Positions 1 through 4,900 of a stretch of DNA of 5,447 nucleotides are shown piece by piece. The notes under the pieces were generated by a model. The model searched no databases, was not told where the DNA came from, and saw only the letters and a list, made by a program, of their open reading frames with translations. Numbering within the stretch: the first letter of the stretch is position 1; the number at the start of each line of letters is the position of its first letter. Source of the stretch: Acidobacteriaceae bacterium (lineage in GTDB: Bacteria > Acidobacteriota > Terriglobia > Terriglobales > Acidobacteriaceae); the NCBI GenBank assembly GCA_003139975.1, contig PLHN01000328.1, positions 1 to 5,447 of the forward strand. The letters run 5' to 3'. The position numbers and the translations under genes were made by a program.

Positions 1-119
1 TGATGATGAAACCCGCCCCACACTTTGTGATAACCGTGCGCGATCATGATCGCGCCCAATGCCAGGCGCATGAGCAACTGGGCAAAGGGCTGCAAGCGAT
101 TGAAAAAGTCGAGATTCAC
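1..119 (-). CDS. DoxX-like membrane protein, N-terminal fragment (runs off left edge)
   Basis: This partial gene starts at a GTG (117-119) and stays open to the window edge, giving 39 codons. The visible protein begins MNLDFFNRLQPFAQ, continues into a hydrophobic stretch (LLMRLALGAIMIAHG, residues 15-29) and then HKVWGGF. The pattern of an Arg at the start of the first membrane helix, small residues, then H-G-x-x-K and a Gly-rich turn is what the first helix of DoxX/DoxD-type proteins looks like. These are small four-helix inner-membrane proteins, some linked to quinone or thiol redox chemistry; the exact role here is unknown. The start is supported by a strong GGAGGAG Shine-Dalgarno four bases upstream. 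The gene lies downstream of the pseudopilin cluster on the same strand, 174 bases away, so it may be a separate transcript. Only the first helix is visible, so the family call is moderately sure. Confidence 0.68.
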   Translation of the reverse strand, partial: MNLDFFNRLQPFAQLLMRLALGAIMIAHGYHKVWGGFHH

Positions 120-123
120 AGCG

Positions 124-130
124 CTCCTCC
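124..130 (-). promoter_or_regulatory. Shine-Dalgarno for the DoxX-like gene
   Basis: On the minus strand this reads GGAGGAG, followed by CGCT and then the GTG start at 117-119. It is the strongest ribosome binding site seen in the window. It decides the GTG start of an otherwise very short edge fragment whose frame remains open further upstream. Confidence 0.75.
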
Positions 131-213
131 GGGGAGAAACGATAAAGGTAGCAGAAAAGTTGGGCGGAAACGCCGTGAGAATCTGCTGAGTTGATCGCCG
201 TTTTCGGCTTTTT

Positions 214-260
214 GGATTTGTGCTACGGGGTTTTTGGCTGCGCGGGATTTGTGTTGCGGG
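214..260. repeat. Short imperfect direct repeat pair in the intergenic region
   Basis: Two copies of a 16-base unit occur at 214-229 (GGATTTGTGCTACGGG) and 245-260 (GGATTTGTGTTGCGGG). They match at 14 of 16 positions and start 31 bases apart. They lie between the DoxX-like gene and the last pseudopilin. The 31-base offset is close to three helical turns, which would suit a protein binding site upstream of the DoxX-like gene, but chance or decayed local duplication is equally possible. Confidence 0.35.
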
Positions 261-268
261 CGGCTTTT

Positions 269-287
269 CGCGGGCGGGGCGCCCGCG
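269..287 (-). terminator. GC-rich hairpin just after the pseudopilin cluster, possible terminator
   Basis: CGCGGGCG (269-276) and CGCCCGCG (280-287) form a perfect 8-bp stem around a 3-base loop. It begins 7 bases beyond the stop codon of the last pseudopilin. In the direction of that operon the stem is followed by GAAAAG-type sequence rather than a U-tract, so it does not meet the usual rule for an intrinsic terminator. It could protect the mRNA 3' end, pause RNA polymerase, or do nothing. Its position supports a transcript end here, while its sequence argues only weakly for one. Confidence 0.35.
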
Positions 288-293
288 CCACAT

Positions 294-710
294 TTACCAT
301 TCCGAATACGGCTTGCCATTGCTGCCTATCTTGCTGGAGGCGCTATGCACGCCATAGATACCGGTTTCGGTCTGGTAAAGCGACAGGATCGCCGGCGGGT
401 CATCTTCCGTCACCCAGGTCGTGGTGCCGGTTATGTCCCTGGGCACTTCCTTAATGTATCCCGCGCTCCTAAGATCTTCGAGCGATTGCGGCGGTTTCTG
501 CTTATCCAGCGTGTACTGAAAAATCATCTGGTTCAGAGTCAGCAGGCTGTCGCGGAACGCGTCCTCTCGCGCCCGATTGACGCTCTGGCTGTAGATGGGC
601 ATGGCGACCGCCAGCAAGATGAGGATCATGCTGATCACCACCATCATTTCGAGCAGCGTGAATCCGCGGCTGCCGCGTTCGACCCGGTTTGTCAATCTTG
701 CGTGCTTCAT
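294..710 (-). CDS. GspG-like type II secretion pseudopilin (third of the cluster)
   Basis: A 138-residue prepilin-like protein. The N-terminus is a short basic leader ending SRG, then FTLLEMMVV: the prepilin peptidase would cut after Gly16, leaving Phe as residue +1 and Glu at +5 (E21), the hallmark of type IV pilins and pseudopilins. A hydrophobic helix follows (about residues 17-38), then the amphipathic helix of the N-terminal stem, and a small C-terminal domain ending GSNGKPYSEW. Length and the D-x-x-G and G-S-x-G motifs fit the GspG (major pseudopilin) family, although the classic D-P-W-G-x-P-Y stretch is replaced by a PRDITG motif. The ATG at 708-710 is preferred over a GTG two codons upstream because it overlaps the previous gene's TGA as ATGA and has GGAG five bases upstream. 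It is clearly a paralogue of the preceding gene. It could also be a minor pseudopilin rather than the major one. Confidence 0.88.
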   Translation of the reverse strand: MKHARLTNRVERGSRGFTLLEMMVVISMILILLAVAMPIYSQSVNRAREDAFRDSLLTLNQMIFQYTLDKQKPPQSLEDLRSAGYIKEVPRDITGTTTWVTEDDPPAILSLYQTETGIYGVHSASSKIGSNGKPYSEW

Positions 711-1114
711 CGCCACTCCGAGTAGGGCCTGCCGTCGCTGCCCGGCTCGTTGGAACCGCTGACCACCCCAGAGATGCCCATCTGGTCGGGATTCCAGGCT
801 TTCTCCGGGTCGGTCTCCTGCTCCGTCTGCCAGGTGGTGTTGACGCCCGTAATGTCGTTGGGAATGGCTTTCAGATATCCCGCCTGCACCAGGTCGTCGA
901 GTTGCTGCGGAGCCTGTCTCTTGTCCTCCGAGTACCGCTGAACGACTTCATTGAGGGTGAACAGATTCTTCTTAAATGTGGCTTCTTTGGAGCGCAAGAT
1001 CGCCTGGTTATACATGGGCAGGGCGATGGCCAGCAACACCAGCACGATGCTCATGACGATGATCATCTCGATCAGCGTGAAACCCCGCGGATGCGCTTTA
1101 GTCGTGAATCTCAT
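707..1114 (-). CDS. GspG-like type II secretion pseudopilin (second of the cluster)
   Basis: A 135-residue prepilin-like protein. A very short leader ends PRG (Gly11), followed by FTLIEMIIV, with Glu16 at the +5 position expected after prepilin peptidase cleavage. The hydrophobic N-terminal helix covers about residues 12-33. The rest resembles the next gene closely: the helix with KNLFTLNE and RYSEDKRQAPQ, then DDLVQAGYLKAIPNDITG, then a C-terminal GSDGRPYSEWR. The protein would sit in the inner membrane and be extracted into a periplasmic pseudopilus. The ATG directly abuts the TAA of the upstream pseudopilin (TAAATG) with an AGGGA seven bases before it, and its own TGA overlaps the downstream ATG. 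GspG-like is the best label. A minor pseudopilin of the GspH/I type is less likely given the C-terminal GspG-style motif. Confidence 0.88.
   Translation of the reverse strand: MRFTTKAHPRGFTLIEMIIVMSIVLVLLAIALPMYNQAILRSKEATFKKNLFTLNEVVQRYSEDKRQAPQQLDDLVQAGYLKAIPNDITGVNTTWQTEQETDPEKAWNPDQMGISGVVSGSNEPGSDGRPYSEWR
716..719 (-). promoter_or_regulatory. Shine-Dalgarno deciding the start of the third pseudopilin
   Basis: On the minus strand this reads GGAG, then TGGCG, then the ATG at 708-710. The spacing favours that ATG over the upstream GTG at 714-716, which would overlap the Shine-Dalgarno itself. The site lies inside the end of the preceding gene, consistent with translational coupling through the ATGA overlap. 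Confidence 0.65.
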
Positions 1115-1618
1115 TTACCAATCCCTGTACTTGGTGCCGTCAAGAGCGGTCGCCTGCGATTTGCTGTAGACATCGAACAGGTTCTGCTCATCCCAGGAAT
1201 CCGATGTGGGATCGTCCTGCATGGAATGCATCCCCCACTCCGCTTTTCCCGTCATCGGATCGACCGGAATCTTGCGCAGGAACTTCAGTTTCTTGCCGGA
1301 CACGTCCTCACCCTTGACCAGCGTCTCCAGGTCGGGTGGGTAATTCTCGCTTCCCAGCTTCGTCTTAAACGCCCCCGTGTCGGCGGCAGCTTTATAGCGG
1401 TCGATGGCGTCGCGCAGCATCCACAAATCGTCGCGCAGCTCTTTTTCGCGCGTTCTCTGGAGCATGAATCGGGCCGTAGGCAGCGCCATCCCCGTCAAGA
1501 TCAAAATGATGGTCGTGGCCACAATCAGTTCGATGAGCGTGAATCCGCGGAGGCGGCGCCGCGCCGGCACCAACTTGATCATGTTAGCTGGATGATTCAT
1601 AACATACTTCGCAATCAC
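1115..1618 (-). CDS. GspG-like pseudopilin, divergent (first of the cluster)
   Basis: A 167-residue prepilin-like protein. A long basic leader rich in Arg ends RRRLRG (Gly25), followed by FTLIELIVA with Glu30 at the +5 position. The hydrophobic helix covers about residues 26-47. The C-terminal domain carries IPVDPMTGKAEW, then LFDVYSKS, and ends LDGTKYRDW, which matches the general GspG pattern (D-P-x-x-G, aspartates near the end) better than its two neighbours do. It also has a longer middle (about residues 75-115) than they have. The GTG start gives a GTGA overlap with the secretin stop codon. ATG codons at 1598-1600 and 1580-1582 are alternatives that would shorten the leader by 6 or 12 residues; none has a strong Shine-Dalgarno, so the start is uncertain. 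This may be the major pseudopilin and the other two minor or alternative subunits, which is inference. Confidence 0.86.
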   Translation of the reverse strand: MIAKYVMNHPANMIKLVPARRRLRGFTLIELIVATTIILILTGMALPTARFMLQRTREKELRDDLWMLRDAIDRYKAAADTGAFKTKLGSENYPPDLETLVKGEDVSGKKLKFLRKIPVDPMTGKAEWGMHSMQDDPTSDSWDEQNLFDVYSKSQATALDGTKYRDW

Positions 1619-3909
1619 TGAATGGTAACCGCCGCTTCGGCTCCATTCATCGGGATCGCCTGCATCGCCGGGTCACGAGCGCCGCCCCGCGTAATCACCA
1701 GCGCGGATTGTCCCGGCGATTTCGCCATCATCGTCAGGGTCACGACCGCGCCCTGGCCCGAAACAGCGCCGGCACCGGGAGGCCTCGAGGCCGTAATCTG
1801 CAACGTGCCGTTCGCCGGGTCGTCGCGGAACGCCAAGGCGACCGCCTGGCCATCCTGGGACAGGAAGCCGCCATTGGAAACATTCAGCACTTGCAGCTGG
1901 TTGGGATCGTAACTCAGTTGCACCGGCACCGAGTAAACGTTCTGTCCGCCGGAAACCATGACGTTCACTGTGAAAGTCGACCCTTTTGCCTGGGTCAGAG
2001 ACGGCGGATCAAACAAGAAGGAGGCCCCGCCCGCGGCTGGAGCGTTCCGAGCGCCCGGGTTCTGGCCGGGCGGATTCTGCTGCCCCCCCTGCGGAACGGC
2101 GGGCGTCGGTGCCGGGGCCGGAGGCGGTGGCGCCGCCGGCTTGGTGTTCACCAGCCTCAACTGAATCGCATTGGCCGTTCCGACATCGAGCAAGTCGGCG
2201 CTCCGCGAGGGTTCTGGTCCCCGGATTATGTGTGGCACCAGCACGAAGACGATCTCGTCCTCCTGGCGCTCGGTTTGGGTTTGCGAGAACAGATACTTCA
2301 AGATTGGAATCGAAGCCAGCCCGGGTATGCCGCTGATCGCCTTGGTCTGCTGGTCTTCCATGATGCCGCCCAATATGTTGACTTCCCCATCTTTGAGGCG
2401 GATCTCGTGTTCGATTTTGCGCTGTCCGATGATCGGCTGGGTGATGCCGCCGATGTTCTCATTGCCCGTCACGGCGGAAACATCCAGCGACAACTTCAAC
2501 GAAACCTCATGTCCGGCATGCACGCGCGGCGTGATGTCGATGTTCACGCCCACGTCCAGGTATTGAAACTGGGTATTGACAAGAGGGTTAATACCGACGC
2601 CGCCAATTCCGGGCTGAAACGAACCGGTCGCAACCGGCACGCGTTCGCCGATCTTCAGCGAAGCCTTCTGCCCGTCCAAGGCCCGCACCTGCGGATTCTG
2701 TATGATCTTCGACGTGCTATCGCTCAGCAGCGCGGTCGCGGTCGCCGAGGGAAGCGTCACCTGAAAATCCTGCGCGGTCAGGTTGTTAAATGTATTCAGG
2801 TTGAGTCCGCTCGTGGTGGGAGCTGTGGTAGTGGTCGTGCCCCCGGTAGTCGTACCCGTTGTACCGCCGGTGGTGCTGACGTTCGGCTGCAGGGCCACGG
2901 AAACGTTGGTGGGAGGGTTAATACCGAAGGTCTTCATCTTGTCGCGGCTTACTTCCAGTATGGCCACATCCACTACCACTTCGGGCTTCGCCTTATCCAG
3001 ATCGTCCACCAGTTTCTGCGCCAGCGCGACCTGATCCGGAGTACCCCGGACCACAATCGCTCCCTGCGAGGGCAGTTGCTGAATGCGGCTGACCTCCAGG
3101 ATCGTGCGCATCGCGTTCACGACATCCTGCAATTCGGTAGGCTGCGAAAGATTGGATAGATAAAAAGTTTTGAGAACGTTTTGTTCCAGCTCTTTCCGCT
3201 TTGCAGGATTGTCTTCCGCGACAAAAATCGTGTTGGGCGTCACCGGCCGCCAAAAAGTCTTCGTCTGAAACGAGACAATGGAGAGCGCTTCTTCCAGCGA
3301 CACGCCGTTCAACTCGATGCGCACCTGTTTCGCCGTATAGGCGGGATCGAACAACACGTTGACACCGGCCAGTTTGCCCACCGTTTCAAAAATGACGTTG
3401 CTTTTCTCCGTCATCTTGAGCGTGATGGGAGCGCTCGATATGGGCGCCAGTTCGACCGGGCCTTGCGCCTGTGCCAGCAGCCTCCGCAGCTCCGACTTGG
3501 GCGCATTGAGAGCCTGCGGCTCCGCACTGGTCCCTTCCTGGATCATCTGCAGCGTGCGCCGCAATTCCTGTTGGGCGATGAACGAGGAAGGATCGATGGC
3601 CAGCGCCTTTTCGAATTCCCCTTTGGCCTCGTCCAGTTTGTTCGCATCGAACGCAATCTGCCCGCGGTGCACGTGCGAAGCGGCGGCCAGAAACCGGTTC
3701 CGCTCATAGGCGGTTCGATATCGCAGATCCTTGGGCTGCACATTGTAGGCTTGTTTGAAATATTCGTAGGCCTTCTCGTAGTCCTGCCGTGCTTCCGAGT
3801 CAGTACCTTTCGCATAAAGCGACTTGGCAGACTCGGCGGCAATTCCGGGAAGGCTCAGGAGGCTGAACACCAGCAGAAGGAAAAAAGTCGGACGTATCAG
3901 GCGTGTCAT
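1615..3909 (-). CDS. Secretin (GspD/PilQ-like) with N-terminal TPRs and a C-terminal cohesin domain
   Basis: A 764-residue outer-membrane secretin. Residues 1-25 are a Sec signal peptide (basic start, Leu/Phe core, cleavage probably after GIAA). Residues 29-126 look like TPR helices (DYEKAYEYFKQAYNVQP, then KLDEAKGEFEKALAIDP). Residues 160-232 resemble the N0/STN periplasmic domain, and 244-306 one N1/NolW-type ring domain (VRGTPDQVALAQKLVDDLD). Residues 345-366 are a Gly/Thr-rich insert. Residues 383-562 are the secretin barrel domain with the family signature ISGIPGLASIPILKYLF (525-541). A Pro-rich linker (589-627) leads to a cohesin-like beta-sandwich (629-763, with YSVPVQLSYDP near 659). 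It would form a gated pore for secreted protein or a pseudopilus. ATG 3907-3909 has GAGAGG seven bases upstream. It heads the cluster and overlaps the first pseudopilin. Only one N1-type ring domain is seen, fewer than classical GspD, so it is closer to acidobacterial type II/IV hybrids. Confidence 0.92.
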   Translation of the reverse strand: MTRLIRPTFFLLLVFSLLSLPGIAAESAKSLYAKGTDSEARQDYEKAYEYFKQAYNVQPKDLRYRTAYERNRFLAAASHVHRGQIAFDANKLDEAKGEFEKALAIDPSSFIAQQELRRTLQMIQEGTSAEPQALNAPKSELRRLLAQAQGPVELAPISSAPITLKMTEKSNVIFETVGKLAGVNVLFDPAYTAKQVRIELNGVSLEEALSIVSFQTKTFWRPVTPNTIFVAEDNPAKRKELEQNVLKTFYLSNLSQPTELQDVVNAMRTILEVSRIQQLPSQGAIVVRGTPDQVALAQKLVDDLDKAKPEVVVDVAILEVSRDKMKTFGINPPTNVSVALQPNVSTTGGTTGTTTGGTTTTTAPTTSGLNLNTFNNLTAQDFQVTLPSATATALLSDSTSKIIQNPQVRALDGQKASLKIGERVPVATGSFQPGIGGVGINPLVNTQFQYLDVGVNIDITPRVHAGHEVSLKLSLDVSAVTGNENIGGITQPIIGQRKIEHEIRLKDGEVNILGGIMEDQQTKAISGIPGLASIPILKYLFSQTQTERQEDEIVFVLVPHIIRGPEPSRSADLLDVGTANAIQLRLVNTKPAAPPPPAPAPTPAVPQGGQQNPPGQNPGARNAPAAGGASFLFDPPSLTQAKGSTFTVNVMVSGGQNVYSVPVQLSYDPNQLQVLNVSNGGFLSQDGQAVALAFRDDPANGTLQITASRPPGAGAVSGQGAVVTLTMMAKSPGQSALVITRGGARDPAMQAIPMNGAEAAVTIQ

Positions 3910-4266
3910 TCAACGGCCTCTCATACAGATTTTTCTCTTGCCGGGCTATACCGGCTCTATCGCGTCAAATTACGGCACAGACCGTGTGCTAAAGCAGGCA
4001 TAACACGGACATTTCGGGCAAAAAGGTACCAGAAACTCGGATTATAGCATTGCCCTTCCAAGCGCCCATCTGATTGTGGGGCCGATGTTTACACTCATTG
4101 GTACTTGTCCCAAGGTGTACAGGAAGGAACTCGCCGCTGCGACGTCCCGGCGCTCGAAAGATCTCCCCATCGCCTCGCCTCGTTTCCATCCCTTCGCTAG
4201 ATCCAAGGTGCGACACCGGCAACCTGATACCCCAGACCTTCCCTTCGTGCTAAGTTCTTCTTGCAG
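3910..4266. other. Divergent intergenic region between secretin and smpB
   Basis: A 357-base stretch without a supported gene. On the secretin side it contains an extended -10 promoter candidate (4041-4049), about 125 bases of predicted 5' leader and some small inverted repeats: GCCGG/CCGGC at 3940-3944 and 3951-3955, CCGTGT/ACACGG at 3982-3987 and 4003-4008, and GCACA/TGTGC at 3975-3979 and 3985-3989. The second and third overlap and so exclude each other. On the smpB side no convincing promoter was seen and there is no clear Shine-Dalgarno before the ATG. Open frames here lack family motifs and are taken as chance. Confidence 0.6.
4041..4049 (-). promoter_or_regulatory. Extended -10 promoter candidate for the secretin-pseudopilin operon
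   Basis: The minus strand reads TGCTATAAT, a perfect TATAAT with the TGn extension, so it could work without a good -35. No strong -35 hexamer stands at 16-18 bases upstream (the nearest TTGGAA is only 9 bases away). Transcription would begin near 4034, leaving a leader of about 125 bases before the secretin ATG. It is the only clear sigma-70-type element pointing at the operon. Confidence 0.5.
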
Positions 4267-4797
4267 ATGGCCAAACAGACGACGCATCAGACTCAGGCCA
4301 ACCGGGAGAAAAACCCTCGCCGTCAGCCGACGGCTGCGGGGGAGAGAGATGCCGCCACCAACAGGAACGCCGGTCACAACTATTTCTTGCTCGAAAAATT
4401 CGAGGCCGGGATGGTTCTCACGGGTACCGAGGTCAAATCGGTCCGCGCCGGGAAGGCCAATCTGAAGGATGCCTACGGGTTGGTCAAAGATGGCGAACTC
4501 TGGCTGCTGAACTGCCACATCAGCCCGTACGACCATGGCGGTTATTCCAACCACGCCGCGGAGCGTACCCGGAAGCTGCTCATTCACAAGGAAGAAATTC
4601 GCAAGCTGTTCAGCAAAACCCAGCAGCGCGGGTTGACGCTCATTCCCACGCGCCTGTATTTCAAAGGCGGAAGGGTGAAAGTTGAACTTGCACTGGCTCG
4701 CGGCAAGCAGCAGTGGGATAAGCGCGAAACCGAGCGGCGCCGCACCGCCGACAAAGAAGCCCGCGAAGCCATCGCGCGGTCAAGAAAACAAGCGTGA
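4267..4797 (+). CDS. smpB: SsrA-binding protein SmpB
   Basis: SmpB binds tmRNA (SsrA) and carries it into stalled ribosomes for trans-translation in the cytoplasm, mimicking the codon-anticodon part of the missing tRNA. The 176-residue protein shows the family's core in order: HNYFLLEKFEAGMVLTGTEVKS (residues 37-58, first strands of the OB-fold barrel), VRAGKANLKDAYG (59-71), LLNCHISPYDHGGYSNH (80-96), RTRKLLIHKEEIRKL (100-114), LIPTRLYFKGGRVKVELALARGK (125-147) and the C-terminal DKRETERRR (151-159) with a basic helical tail that enters the mRNA channel. Its length exceeds the usual 150-160 residues because of a basic N-terminal extension of about 20 residues. ATG 4267 is chosen because MAKQ is a typical SmpB start and no in-frame start lies closer to the core. 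A TTG at 4261 is a weaker option and neither has a clear Shine-Dalgarno. No tmRNA gene was found beside it. Confidence 0.96.
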   Translation: MAKQTTHQTQANREKNPRRQPTAAGERDAATNRNAGHNYFLLEKFEAGMVLTGTEVKSVRAGKANLKDAYGLVKDGELWLLNCHISPYDHGGYSNHAAERTRKLLIHKEEIRKLFSKTQQRGLTLIPTRLYFKGGRVKVELALARGKQQWDKRETERRRTADKEAREAIARSRKQA

Positions 4798-4799
4798 AG

Positions 4800-4886
4800 C
4801 CAGGCAGAAAGGTCATTATCATCCTCAACACGGGAGCTGGATGGAATTTCTGCGGAAGCCAGCTTCCCGGCCGCTTTGTTGCCTGG
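4800..4886. repeat. Inverted repeats in the convergent smpB/cytochrome spacer
   Basis: The spacer between the two converging stop codons contains an outer inverted pair CCAGGCA (4800-4806) and TGCCTGG (4880-4886), and inside it a small hairpin GGAAG/CTTCC (4854-4858 and 4863-4867, loop of four). No clear T-run follows in either direction, so an intrinsic terminator is only a weak possibility. Two converging transcripts would nevertheless need to end here. Confidence 0.3.
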
Positions 4887-4900
4887 AGAATATCCCCCGG

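Noticed and set aside
689..1621. Plus-strand open frame (310 codons) antisense to two pseudopilins
   Set aside because: It is opposite genes with clear prepilin motifs, shows no family pattern and has no Shine-Dalgarno support.
1708..3159. Long plus-strand open frame (483 codons) antisense to the secretin
   Set aside because: It lies opposite a secretin with a full set of family motifs, its product is Arg/His/Gln-rich without recognisable domains, and such frames are common opposite GC-rich genes.
3988..4002. Possible riboswitch or tRNA in the secretin leader
   Set aside because: The small hairpins do not make a cloverleaf, and no conserved riboswitch core that I can recognise is present.
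3181..4047. Plus-strand open frame (288 codons) over the 5' half of the secretin and its leader
   Set aside because: It is a low-complexity, Arg-rich product antisense to the TPR and N0-like region, with no recognisable domain.
4042..4587. Minus-strand open frame (181 codons) overlapping the smpB start and the intergenic region
   Set aside because: It overlaps the conserved core of smpB on the opposite strand, and its product shows no family motif.
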